Below are positions 27,864-36,262 of a stretch of DNA of 64,000 nucleotides, piece after piece. The translations under genes and the position numbers were made by a program. The stretch covers positions 1,116,001-1,180,000 of the forward strand of contig NZ_QYUO01000001.1 in NCBI RefSeq assembly GCF_003591035.1, written 5' to 3'. The notes under the pieces are model-generated. The model made no database searches, was not told the origin of the DNA, and saw only the letters and a list, made by a program, of their open reading frames with translations. Numbering within the stretch: position 1 is the first letter of the stretch; the number at the start of each line of letters is the position of its first letter. This DNA comes from Noviherbaspirillum saxi. Its GTDB lineage: Bacteria; Pseudomonadota; Gammaproteobacteria; Burkholderiales; Burkholderiaceae_D.

Positions 27864-28184
27864 ATGAAAAAACTCTTTGCGCTTCTCGCGCTTGCGGGTG
27901 TTGCAAACCTCGCCGCTGCAGCGGATGTGGTCGGCAACGCCAAGGCGGCGGAAAACAAGGTGGCCATGTGTATCGGCTGCCACGGCATTCCCGGATACAA
28001 GGCGACCTTCCCCGAGGTATATCAAGTGCCAATGATAGGCGGTCAGACCGCAAAATACATTGAGAGCGCGTTGAATGCCTACAAGAAGGGCGAGCGCAAG
28101 CACCCCAGCATGCGCGGCATCGCAGCCGGTCTGTCGGACCAGGATATCGCCGACGTCGCGGCGTACTACGCTCAGCAGAAATAA
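27864..28184 (+). CDS. Periplasmic c-type cytochrome (class I)
   Basis: A 106-residue exported cytochrome. A signal peptide ends near LAAAA, the haem site is CIGCH and the probable axial Met is in HPSMRG. It resembles cytochrome c4/c553-type domains that carry electrons in the periplasm to terminal oxidases or other acceptors. It is followed 10 nt later by a second small cytochrome, so the pair is probably an operon and could function as a dihaem unit in two polypeptides. Confidence 0.9.
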   Translation: MKKLFALLALAGVANLAAAADVVGNAKAAENKVAMCIGCHGIPGYKATFPEVYQVPMIGGQTAKYIESALNAYKKGERKHPSMRGIAAGLSDQDIADVAAYYAQQK

Positions 28185-28194
28185 GAGGGAATCG

Positions 28195-28539
28195 ATGATG
28201 AAAATGATTTTCGCAGGCGCAGCCGTATTGCTGTCGCTGAACGCATTTGCCGGCGGCAATATTGACGCCGGAAAGGCCGCCGCAGAGAAATTCAATTGTG
28301 CAGCCTGCCACGGCAAGGACTACAACACCCCGATCGATCCGAGCTATCCGAAACTCGCCGGTCAGCATAAGGATTACCTTGAGCAGTCCTTGATTTCCTA
28401 TAAGCGCGGTGGTGATGGTGCCAATGGCCGCGGCAACGCGATCATGGGCGCACAAGCCAAACCGCTCTCGCGTCAGGACATCCAGAACATCGCCGCCTAT
28501 CTGCATAGCCTTCCGGGAACACTGGTACTGCGTAAGTAA
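28195..28539 (+). CDS. Periplasmic c-type cytochrome (class I)
   Basis: A 114-residue exported cytochrome with signal peptide (MMKMIFAGAAVLLSLNAFA), haem motif CAACH and likely axial Met in GNAIMGAQA. ATG 28195 (or 28198) follows AAGAGGGA; longer frames run through the preceding gene. It is paralogous in layout to the upstream cytochrome. A strong intrinsic terminator at 28568-28597 ends this two-gene transcript. Confidence 0.9.
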   Translation: MMKMIFAGAAVLLSLNAFAGGNIDAGKAAAEKFNCAACHGKDYNTPIDPSYPKLAGQHKDYLEQSLISYKRGGDGANGRGNAIMGAQAKPLSRQDIQNIAAYLHSLPGTLVLRK

Positions 28540-28567
28540 TAACCAGGACGCAGCTTCTATGCGATAC

Positions 28568-28597
28568 AAAAAATGCCACGCTAGTCGTGGCATTTTT
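28568..28597 (+). terminator. Intrinsic terminator after the cytochrome pair
   Basis: AAAAATGCCACG (ending 28580), loop CTAGT, and CGTGGCATTTTT (28586-28597) form a 12-bp stem ending in a T-run. Confidence 0.92.
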
Positions 28598-28757
28598 GCG
28601 TTATGGCGATCCGATTCGGTTCGTCATACTCTAATGCTTCAAGTCTGCGCATTCCGGTTGAACACTGCACCTGCAAAGAAATCCAAGACTGTAGTCAGGC
28701 AGGCTGTCTCTGTTCACGACCGCCTGATACTTCACTCGCGGACGCAAGGAGGCAACG

Positions 28758-29264
28758 ATGAAACTGGATGAACTCAAGCAAGGATTGTCGTCATTCTGGG
28801 ATTCCATGGCAGAAGGGTGGCAACACATGCGACAGTCTGCCTCCACTGCACTGACTCGCTTCAAGCCTGGCGAAGCTACAAGTCTGCCTGTGAAGAGCGA
28901 TGTTGACGACGCTTTCTTCATTCCATCCGGAACATGGTCCATGCTGGGCGGCGACATGTTCGAAGATGAGCGGCGTGTCGTGGTACGCCTTGAAATCCCG
29001 GGTCTGGACAAGAACGATTTCGTAATCGACGTGCAGGACGGTACATTGGTCGTCAGCGGAGAAAAACGCTTCGAGCGCGAAAGCACCGAGGGGCGCTATC
29101 GCGTACTGCAATGCGCATATGGCAGCTTCCGCAGGGCATTTCCCTTGTCTGTCGCGGTGCTGCCCGAGCAGGCGCAAGCCAGTTACAAGAATGGTGTGCT
29201 GCGCGTCGAATTGCCGAAGGCCAGCATGGAAGCGCCGCGCAAGACGTCGATCAAGGTAGAGTAA
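28758..29264 (+). CDS. Hsp20/alpha-crystallin family small heat-shock protein
   Basis: A 168-residue small heat-shock protein: the alpha-crystallin domain runs from about residue 72 to 160, with VVVRLEIPGLDKNDFVIDV, the L-V-V-S-G-E-K-R strand and the family C-terminal NGVLRVELPK. These form oligomers that hold unfolding proteins for DnaK/ClpB. AGGAGG precedes ATG 28758. It ends 34 nt before palindromic element A copy 2. Confidence 0.93.
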   Translation: MKLDELKQGLSSFWDSMAEGWQHMRQSASTALTRFKPGEATSLPVKSDVDDAFFIPSGTWSMLGGDMFEDERRVVVRLEIPGLDKNDFVIDVQDGTLVVSGEKRFERESTEGRYRVLQCAYGSFRRAFPLSVAVLPEQAQASYKNGVLRVELPKASMEAPRKTSIKVE

Positions 29265-29298
29265 TTTCGGCGACTGTATGCCGGAAAACGCGAGTCGC

Positions 29299-29462
29299 CT
29301 AGTGTAGTGTTTCACGTAGATTGAGACTGATAAAAGTGATGGATTTCGCGGCGAATCGAGGCGCACACCGCAGCAATAGCGAGCTATTGCGAGGATGTGC
29401 AACGAAGAGTCGGCGTGAAAGACGCACTTTTATGTCTCAAGAAGAGTGAAACACTACACTAG
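29299..29462. repeat. Palindromic MITE-like element, type A copy 2
   Basis: A 164-bp element differing from copy 1 (27451-27614) at only two positions and in the same orientation. It has the same 17-bp CTAGTGTAGTGTTTCAC terminal inverted repeats, central hairpin GCAATAGC-GA-GCTATTGC (29373-29390) and flanking TA. Its right end supplies the TAG stop of the minus-strand DUF1841 gene. Confidence 0.9.
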
Positions 29463-29881
29463 CGTCGTTTGACGCACTCGATATACGTGGCGCCATCCGG
29501 CGGCAAGCCGCTGCGCTGCGAATTCCAGATCATTTCACCCAGGCATTCCATCATTTCATGGTGGGCGTCATGTTCGGAGCCAAGCCGCTGCGCCAGGCTA
29601 AGAAAGGCGGAGCGAATGCCGGGCGGCTGGTCGATCGATATCTGCTCGGCGATCGACAAATGCATGGATAGATGGAGAAAGGGATTGCTTTGACCGCGCT
29701 CCACCGAGTAATCCGCCGCCAGGGCAGCTTCGGTATCTCCAAGTGCGTCAGCATATTCTTCGTGTTGCAGAATCCAGTCACGCGCGATCGCTTCGAGCGG
29801 AGTCAGAATTTCCCCTGAATGAACCTTGCGAAAGGTTTCGCAAAAGAAGCGTCGAACATCGTGCTGTGAAGGAGTGAACAT
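29459..29881 (-). CDS. DUF1841 family protein
   Basis: A 140-residue helical protein of the DUF1841 family, frequent in beta- and gammaproteobacteria and of unknown function. Family features seen are an N-terminal FTPSQHDVRRFF, EAIARDWILQHEEY and the conserved NPFLHLSMHLSIAEQ. No signal peptide or membrane segment. The stop codon at 29459-29461 lies inside the right terminal repeat of element A copy 2, so the C-terminus (ending CVKRR) may have been set by that insertion. Confidence 0.85.
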   Translation of the reverse strand: MFTPSQHDVRRFFCETFRKVHSGEILTPLEAIARDWILQHEEYADALGDTEAALAADYSVERGQSNPFLHLSMHLSIAEQISIDQPPGIRSAFLSLAQRLGSEHDAHHEMMECLGEMIWNSQRSGLPPDGATYIECVKRR

Positions 29882-29971
29882 CGGCGGTGTTTCGGAAGGG
29901 CGGAAAGCTTCATTGTATCGTCTGCGGCTGCCCGATGATGACAGCGGCTATACAGTCAGGACGATAGGACT

Positions 29972-30622
29972 CTAAATCCCCTTTTCCGGTAACGGTGTCT
30001 TGTCCTTGTATTCGCATAAATCGGCAATGATGCAATTCCAGCACTGCGGCTTGCGCGCAATGCAGGTGTAGCGGCCGTGCAGGATCAGCCAGTGATGCGC
30101 ATCGTGCCGGAAATCCGTCGGGATGAACTTGAGCAGCTTGCGTTCGACCTCGTCGACGTTCTTGCCGGGGGCGATATTGGTACGGTTCGAAACGCGAAAG
30201 ATGTGGGTGTCGACCGCAATCGTCGGTTCGCCGAATGCGGTGTTCAACACTACGTTCGCGGTCTTGCGGCCTACACCGGGCAAGGCTTGCAATGCTTCGC
30301 GCGAGCGCGGGACTTCGCCGTTGTGCTGCTCGATCAGCAAGCGGCAGGTTTCAATCACATTCTTCGCCTTGGTGCGGTACAGCCCTATGGTTTTGATATA
30401 GCTTTCGAGCTCTTCCGCTCCCAGCGCATGGATCGCTGCCGGCGTGTTTGCCACCAGATATAGCCGCCGTGTTGCCTTGTTGACCGATACGTCGGTTGCC
30501 TGTGCCGACAGGATCACCGCGATCAGAAGTTCGAAGGGCGTTGTGTACTCCAGTTCGGTGGTCGGCTGGGGATTCGCTTGGCGGAAGCGTTGGAAGATTT
30601 CCAGACGTTTTTCGGCGTTCAT
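29972..30622 (-). CDS. nth: Endonuclease III
   Basis: A 216-residue DNA glycosylase/AP lyase that removes oxidised pyrimidines in base excision repair. Seen: the HhH motif [14 protein letters not shown] with the catalytic Lys, the Asp in [11 protein letters not shown], and the C-terminal [4Fe-4S] cluster Cys set C-x6-C-x2-C-x5-C ([17 protein letters not shown]). ATG 30622 overlaps the rnfB stop by four bases (ATGA), so it is translationally coupled to that gene; the upstream in-frame extension lies within rnfB. Confidence 0.95.
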   Translation of the reverse strand: MNAEKRLEIFQRFRQANPQPTTELEYTTPFELLIAVILSAQATDVSVNKATRRLYLVANTPAAIHALGAEELESYIKTIGLYRTKAKNVIETCRLLIEQHNGEVPRSREALQALPGVGRKTANVVLNTAFGEPTIAVDTHIFRVSNRTNIAPGKNVDEVERKLLKFIPTDFRHDAHHWLILHGRYTCIARKPQCWNCIIADLCEYKDKTPLPEKGI

Positions 30623-31401
30623 TGCTTGTCTTTGGCTTGTTCGTCGAGCTTGCTGTTGACTTCCGCTACCTGCTTGCGCACCGCAGGCGACAGATCTGCA
30701 CATGTCGCCGTATCGGGTGCCGGCGTCGCAGCCATTTTTTCTTTTTGCAGGCGGGCGCGCTCCATAGCGGCCTGGATGATGGCTTTTTTCCGTTCCTGAG
30801 CCGCTTTTTCTTCAGGGTTTGGCGCCGCCTCGGCTTCCACTGTTTTCAGTTTCGCGGCAGCTTTGGCTGCGAGTCGCGCATCGTTTTCTTCCTTTTCGCG
30901 CCGCAGGCGAAACATGTGAAAGCGATGCCTTTCGCGCGCCGCATCGGCCTCTGCGCGCGACCATGCTCCCCATCCGCTCTTGCCCGGTGTGACATCGACC
31001 ATGGAAATGCAGTCGACCGGACAGGGGGCTACGCACAGGTCGCAGCCGGTACACAGGTTGGCAACGACAGTGTGCATTTGTTTTGCCGCGCCAGCAATCG
31101 CATCGACCGGGCAAGCCTGGATGCACAAGGTACAACCGATGCACAAGGCATCATCGATCACCGCGACCGGGCGGACGCGTTCAACCCCGTTGATCGGATT
31201 CAGCGGAATGACGGGTTTGCCGAGCAGATTTGCCAGACGGGCAACGCCTTCGATACCACCCGGCGGGCATTGATTGTAGCCGGCGGTACCGGCCGCAATT
31301 GCCTCGGCATAGGGGCGGCATGCGGGATAGCCGCACTTCGTACATTGCGTTTGCGGCAGCAGGTCTTCGATCTGATCGGCGAGAGCGTTGGAGGAGGGCA
31401 C
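30619..31401 (-). CDS. RnfB/RsxB-type iron-sulfur electron transfer protein
   Basis: A 260-residue protein with an N-terminal Fe-S (DUF/FeS) domain ([19 protein letters not shown] ... CPPGG), two [4Fe-4S] ferredoxin motifs ([16 protein letters not shown] and [16 protein letters not shown]) and a Lys/Ala-rich charged tail rich in coiled-coil. It resembles RnfB, but lacks the N-terminal membrane helix and the other Rnf subunits are absent here, as usual in betaproteobacteria. Start is GTG 31401 without a strong ribosome site. Linked to nth, it may feed electrons to its cluster, which is inference. Confidence 0.85.
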   Translation of the reverse strand: MPSSNALADQIEDLLPQTQCTKCGYPACRPYAEAIAAGTAGYNQCPPGGIEGVARLANLLGKPVIPLNPINGVERVRPVAVIDDALCIGCTLCIQACPVDAIAGAAKQMHTVVANLCTGCDLCVAPCPVDCISMVDVTPGKSGWGAWSRAEADAARERHRFHMFRLRREKEENDARLAAKAAAKLKTVEAEAAPNPEEKAAQERKKAIIQAAMERARLQKEKMAATPAPDTATCADLSPAVRKQVAEVNSKLDEQAKDKQ

Positions 31402-31459
31402 GGCAGGGTTATGCAGGAAAAAACAGGATTATCCCGGTAAAACGGCGCGTCCACAAACG

Positions 31460-31491
31460 AAAAAGCCGTTCACCTTCACGGCGAACGGCTT
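31460..31491 (-). terminator. Intrinsic terminator downstream of phaZ
   Basis: On the minus strand AAGCCGTTCGCC (31491-31480), loop GTGAA, GGTGAACGGCTT (31474-31463) and a T-run to 31460 form a 12-bp stem with one mismatch, 20 nt beyond the phaZ stop. Confidence 0.88.
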
Positions 31492-31511
31492 GATGCGGGC
31501 GAAGACGCGGA

Positions 31512-32747
31512 TCAGGCGTTGGCGCGGATGAACTCGCCGATCTTCGGGCAAATCACTTCACGCCAGCGACGGCCCGAGAAAATGCCGTAATGACCGCATT
31601 TGGGTGCAGTGAAATGCTGCTTCTTGTCTTTGGGGATGTTTGCGCAGAGATCATGCGCGGCTTGTGTCTGGCCGGTACCGGAAATGTCATCCAATTCGCC
31701 TTCGATGGTGAACAAGGCGACATTTTTGATATCTTGCGGACGTACCAGCTTGCCTTCGACTTCCCAAGTGCCTTTGGGCAACCGGAACTCCTGGAAAACC
31801 GTCTTGATGGTTTCCAGATAATATTCGGCCGGCATGTCGAGCACGGCATTGTATTCATCGTAGAACTTGCGATGCTCTTCAGCCGACTCGTTGTCGCCTT
31901 CGCGCAGATGCATGTAGAAATCCCAATGGCTTTGCGCATGGCGGCTCGGGTTCATCGCGACGAAACCTGCATGCTGCAGGAAGCCAGGGTAGACCTTGCG
32001 CCCGAATGCCGGATAGTTGGCCGGCACGCTGTAGATCACCTTGGTCTCAAACCAGGAAAACGGCTTTTCGGTTGCCAGGTTGTTGACCTGGGTCGGAGAC
32101 TTGCGGGGGTCGATAGGGCCGCCCATCATCGTCATCGTTTTCGGCAGCTTCGGATCATTGGCACTGGCCATCAGCGAGATGGCGGCAAGAACCGGTACTG
32201 TCGGCTGGCAAACCGAAATGACATGCACATCAGGGCCGAGGCGGCGGATGAAATCCTGTACGTAGTAAATGTAGTCATGCAGATGAAACGCGCCTTCGCT
32301 CATCGGCACCATGCGTGCATCGGTCCAGTCGGTGATGAAAACGTCATGTTCCGACAACAGGGCGCGTACGGTATCGCGCAGCAGGGTGGAATGATGGCCG
32401 GAGAGCGGAGCGACCAGCAGCACGGTGGGCTGCTTCAGATTGGCGAATTGCTTGTCGCTCAAGTCTTTCTTGAAATGGATGAGTCGGCAGAACGGTTTCT
32501 GTTCGGCGATTTCTTCAAATACGCCAACCGATTTACCGGCGACGGGCACGGTCTTGATGCCGAATTCCGGTTTTTCGTAATCTTTGCCGAGGCGATAAAG
32601 TAGTTCGTAACCAGCCGCTATGCGCTGTGCATAGGGTGTATGCGCGAGAGGCGAAACTGGATTGGTAAAGAGCTTGGCCGAGGCTTCCGCCCATTGAATG
32701 AGCGGGTTCAGGAAAGTCCGATTCAACTCGTGAAATTGATAAAGCAT
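31512..32747 (-). CDS. phaZ: Intracellular polyhydroxyalkanoate depolymerase
   Basis: A 411-residue alpha/beta-hydrolase of the intracellular PHB depolymerase family (PhaZ1 of Cupriavidus type), which mobilises polyhydroxybutyrate granules. The lipase-box position reads VISVCQPTVPV with Cys as nucleophile instead of Ser, as in that family; a His occurs in PKCGHYGIFSGRRWR near the C-terminus. No signal peptide, as expected. Start at 32747 is chosen because GAGG lies upstream; a 5-codon longer start exists at 32762. It implies PHB storage in this organism. Confidence 0.92.
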   Translation of the reverse strand: MLYQFHELNRTFLNPLIQWAEASAKLFTNPVSPLAHTPYAQRIAAGYELLYRLGKDYEKPEFGIKTVPVAGKSVGVFEEIAEQKPFCRLIHFKKDLSDKQFANLKQPTVLLVAPLSGHHSTLLRDTVRALLSEHDVFITDWTDARMVPMSEGAFHLHDYIYYVQDFIRRLGPDVHVISVCQPTVPVLAAISLMASANDPKLPKTMTMMGGPIDPRKSPTQVNNLATEKPFSWFETKVIYSVPANYPAFGRKVYPGFLQHAGFVAMNPSRHAQSHWDFYMHLREGDNESAEEHRKFYDEYNAVLDMPAEYYLETIKTVFQEFRLPKGTWEVEGKLVRPQDIKNVALFTIEGELDDISGTGQTQAAHDLCANIPKDKKQHFTAPKCGHYGIFSGRRWREVICPKIGEFIRANA

Positions 32748-33380
32748 AGTGGCCTCGTTCAAATGGTACCGGTGTCGCTAGATTCTGCAGTGAAATTTTC
32801 CGTGCTGCAATGCATCAACAACAATTTTTAGGTGTTTCTGTAAAAAAAGATGAGGCGGTAAATGTCGTACTCGTTTCTTTGTCAAGCAATTAAAGTTGGG
32901 ACGGGAAACATCATTTCGAACTCTGCTCCTTTCCATAAAGTAACATAGCTTGAAAGCCTGCAGATACAAGTTTTCCGTATCGTTTTCGCTTTACGACAAA
33001 CGACCTCACTGCAATGCACATAGGCGCCATGCAGTTTATTTAAGACCTATAAAGCGGCTGTCAATGTGATCTTCTACAGAGCAGCGGCATTTCCCGCTCC
33101 GCATGTCACTAAACGACGCAATATCGCAACACGGTGTATCGGTAAAGCACTACTTGATGAAAATTGCGGCTCTGACATTTGCCTTGCAACCAAAACCCAG
33201 CATAAGTTATGCCAACTTTTATCCAAGGCGTTGAACGCTCTTTTTCAGCTATTTATGCGCTTTTTCTTCGCTTGGCTGCGACATTAGACGATAATGTTGC
33301 GGTTTCGGTATCGGCCGGGTAAAGGCGTTAGCAAAGTCAATGTAATTTTTACTTCCATGATGTTCGCGGCAAACCAACAT
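32748..33380. other. Long AT-rich intergenic region
   Basis: About 630 nt between divergent phaZ and the copper operon, visibly lower in GC than its neighbours. It must hold both promoters. An inverted repeat ACATTA-GACGA-TAATGT (33281-33297) is the only structure noticed. No convincing gene or RNA was recognised. Confidence 0.5.
33281..33297. promoter_or_regulatory. Inverted repeat upstream of the copper operon
   Basis: ACATTA (33281-33286) and TAATGT (33292-33297) flank GACGA; the symmetry extends imperfectly outward to GCGACATTA/TAATGTTGC. It overlaps a possible -10 box GATAAT (33290-33295), so it could be an operator, but no regulator is assigned. Confidence 0.4.
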
Positions 33381-33716
33381 ATGAAAATTAGGGTGTGGGC
33401 AGCAATCTTCATGCTGCTCATTCAGGCATTGCTGCCTTCCTTGATTCAGGCTGCTCCGAACTCAGGCTCGCTGGTCGAAATCTGTACCGCATTCGGCATC
33501 AAGAAAACAACGGTTTCCGAAGACGGTTCATCATCCTTTTCAAGCAATCCCTGTCCGATTTGCAACTTTGCGGACGCGTTTGCTTTGCCGGACGCTGCGC
33601 CGGCCATGCACGCGCCCACAGGTATTGCCAGGGCCTGTATTGCACCGATATCCACCGGTTACTCGCCGCACCCCATACTTTCACTGCATTTACGCGGTCC
33701 GCCCGCGACTCTCTGA
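33381..33716 (+). CDS. cruR: DUF2946 upstream ORF, CruR-type copper-responsive regulator
   Basis: A 111-residue DUF2946 protein with an N-terminal hydrophobic signal-like segment, a conserved Cys35, the CPIC motif (Cys58, Cys61) and a C-terminal RGPP (105-108) just before the stop. In Bordetella pertussis the DUF2946 protein CruR senses copper through its CXXC while being translated, and a C-terminal RAPP arrest motif governs Rho-dependent termination before the TonB receptor gene. Here the same order holds, with 227 nt between the stop and the receptor ATG. The start is uncertain: ATG 33357/33360 are alternatives, and 33294 would overlap the inverted repeat. Confidence 0.75.
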   Translation: MKIRVWAAIFMLLIQALLPSLIQAAPNSGSLVEICTAFGIKKTTVSEDGSSSFSSNPCPICNFADAFALPDAAPAMHAPTGIARACIAPISTGYSPHPILSLHLRGPPATL

Positions 33717-33943
33717 CTGGCAGTTGGCAAGCTCGTGTGCGGGTCGCGCTTCGATCTTGCGCATTACGTTTTCGACACACTGCCAAAGCCTTAACGAATT
33801 GACTGATATTCCGACGTTTGCGGAATGTCGGTTCCGCGTCATTTTGCTGGAACCCGGCGCGACAATTTCAATCCTTTCAACGACGTCTTGCTGCGCTGGT
33901 TGGCTCGGCGGGGCTTGTTGATGCTCAGTCTGAGTGTGGGCAC

Positions 33944-36262
33944 ATGCGTGATTCTATAAATCCTTCCCTTCGGCGGCAGCGGCGCTGCCTGCTGGTCTTT
34001 TCCATTTCTCCCTTATTCGTGGCGTCCGGATGGGCGCAAGGTATTGCCACTGAAAGAGCGCTGGAGCCGGTCACGGTTACCGCAACGCGTTCTCCCTTGG
34101 ATCCGAATCTTCCGACCACGACGGAAAGCAGGACAGCGCAACAGTTACGTGAACAGAATTTCGTCAATGTGGAAGATGCGCTGCGGTATATGCCGGCGAC
34201 GACTATCCGGAAACGCTATATCGGCGACCGCAATTCACTGATAGGCGGTCGCTCTTCGAGCGAGCTGCAGGCGCCGCGCGGTCTGGTGTATGCCGATGGC
34301 TATCTTGTCTCTCAGTTTCTCGGTCAGTTCAATGCACCGCGCTGGAACGTCGTTGCTCCGGAAGAACTGGCACGCATCGATGTGTTGTATGGGCCTTTTT
34401 CCGCGTTGTATCCGGGAAACTCGATCGGCACCACGGTAGTCATGACTACCCGTCAGCCCAAGCAATTCGAGGCATCTGCGCGCGTTCAGTACTTTACGCA
34501 AGACTTCGATGACGCCGGTTTTTCCGGGACTTATAGCGGCCATCAGGAAAGCGCATGGTTGGGGAACAAGAATGGCGACTGGAGCTATACGATCAGTGCC
34601 AATCGGCTCAAAAACAAAAGCCAGCCCATGCAGTATGTGACCCTGCAAACGCCGGCAACGGCGCGTGAAATTGCGGCAGCGGGTGTTATCCCAGCAGTAA
34701 CCGGGGCGGTGGCTTCCACCGATCCCACCGGAAAACCCTGGTACCTCGCCGGTCCTATCGGCAGTGCAATCGAAGACAGCACCCAGGAACAGGTGAAGCT
34801 CAAGCTCGGCTACGATTTCACGAGCACGCTTTACGGAGAAGCCCTGTACACCTATTGGCATAACGACAGCCGGCGCAGCGGCGCAAGCATCTTGCGCGAC
34901 GCGGCTGGCAATCCGGTGTACTCCGGCGTGGTGTCGATTGCCGGCACTCCCTATAACCTGCCGGCCAATGCCTATTCGCCGCAAAACGTGGAAGAAGGGC
35001 ATGGCATGTTCGGCTTCACGCTCAAGACGCGTCACAAGACAGGCTGGAATGCTTCTGCCGTCGCAACGATCTACGACATTACTACCGATCTGACGCGCAG
35101 TGCGACCACCGCACCGCCCCTTGCATTGTCTGGCGGGCCAGGCACCTATGCCGACAACAGCGGCACCGGGTGGAAGACACTCGACCTGCAAAGTACCTAC
35201 ACGCCGGCGCTGGGCGAGGCGCATGCGATTGCGCTTGGCTACCACGTCAATCGTTATGACTTGCAGAACCGCACATCGGCAACTGTCGATTGGCGCAATG
35301 CCGGCCCGGCCAACAGCCTGTCCGCATTCGCCGGCAAGACCAGCCTGCAAGCCCTGTTTGCCCAGGATACCTGGAAGATCTCATCGCAATGGCTAAGCAC
35401 TCTCGGCGTGCGCTATGAGGAATGGAAGGCGATGGAAGGCCGGCGAGAGAATGCGTCAGCGGTCGTGCCTTATGCGGACCGTAAGGAAAGCGCGTGGTCG
35501 CCCAAAGCCTCGCTGTCGTATATGCCGGGTGGAGATATCGTCGTGCGGGCATCGGTTGGCAAGGGTGTGCGCTTCCCGACCGTCGCGGAGCTGTTTCAGG
35601 GCTCCATCGTCGGCAATGTCCTGGTCAACAATAATCCGTTGCTGCAGCCGGAGAGTTCGCTGGCGAAAGAGCTGAATGTGGAAAAGGGATTCGGCTGGAA
35701 TGAAATTGCCGGAACCTTGCGCGCATCGATATTCGAAGACGATATTCACGACACCATCCTCAGCCAGACCAATACCCTGGTTTTTCCCAATATCACCAAC
35801 ATCCAGAACATCGATCGCGTGCGCACACGAGGCATCGAATTCTCGGGCAACCTCAATGACTTCCTGCTCAAAGGCCTGGAGTTGACGGGAAACATCACTT
35901 TTGCCCGTTCCGTCATTCTGGAAAATACCAACAATCCGGCAAGCATAGGCAAAAAATGGGTGCGCGTGCCGCGCGTTCGTGCCAATCTGATTGCAAGCTA
36001 TCGTGCGGGTGAACAATGGCTGGCCAGTGTCGCACTCCGTCATTCAGGCCGTCAGTACAATAATCTGGATAACAGCGACATCAATCCGAATACCTATGGC
36101 GGTACGTCCAGCTATACGGTGTGGGATGCCAAGGCGCGCTACCGCATCAACAAGCAGCTGGAGGCTTCGTTCGGTGTGAACAACCTGTTCGACAAGAAGT
36201 ACTACGTGTTTCACCCTTATCCGGGCCGCAGCCTGTTTGGAGAATTGCATGCAAGCTTTTAA
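33944..36262 (+). CDS. TonB-dependent outer-membrane receptor, probable copper-regulated
   Basis: A 772-residue outer-membrane receptor. A signal peptide (ending ASGWAQG) precedes a TonB-box-like LEPVTVTATR, a plug domain (NVEDALRYMPA, GPFSALYPGNSIGTTVVMTT) and a 22-strand barrel whose last residues are ELHASF with terminal Phe, as required for BAM assembly. It matches BfrG-type receptors in copper-repressed operons headed by DUF2946. The substrate is probably a copper complex, inferred from context. ATG 33944 starts the signal peptide; the next gene overlaps its end by 14 nt. Confidence 0.88.
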   Translation: MRDSINPSLRRQRRCLLVFSISPLFVASGWAQGIATERALEPVTVTATRSPLDPNLPTTTESRTAQQLREQNFVNVEDALRYMPATTIRKRYIGDRNSLIGGRSSSELQAPRGLVYADGYLVSQFLGQFNAPRWNVVAPEELARIDVLYGPFSALYPGNSIGTTVVMTTRQPKQFEASARVQYFTQDFDDAGFSGTYSGHQESAWLGNKNGDWSYTISANRLKNKSQPMQYVTLQTPATAREIAAAGVIPAVTGAVASTDPTGKPWYLAGPIGSAIEDSTQEQVKLKLGYDFTSTLYGEALYTYWHNDSRRSGASILRDAAGNPVYSGVVSIAGTPYNLPANAYSPQNVEEGHGMFGFTLKTRHKTGWNASAVATIYDITTDLTRSATTAPPLALSGGPGTYADNSGTGWKTLDLQSTYTPALGEAHAIALGYHVNRYDLQNRTSATVDWRNAGPANSLSAFAGKTSLQALFAQDTWKISSQWLSTLGVRYEEWKAMEGRRENASAVVPYADRKESAWSPKASLSYMPGGDIVVRASVGKGVRFPTVAELFQGSIVGNVLVNNNPLLQPESSLAKELNVEKGFGWNEIAGTLRASIFEDDIHDTILSQTNTLVFPNITNIQNIDRVRTRGIEFSGNLNDFLLKGLELTGNITFARSVILENTNNPASIGKKWVRVPRVRANLIASYRAGEQWLASVALRHSGRQYNNLDNSDINPNTYGGTSSYTVWDAKARYRINKQLEASFGVNNLFDKKYYVFHPYPGRSLFGELHASF

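Noticed and set aside
33294..33380. Upstream ATG 33294 as start of the DUF2946 gene
   Set aside because: The added residues are not signal-like and overlap the 33281-33297 inverted repeat and a possible -10 box; ATG 33357-33381 is more plausible.
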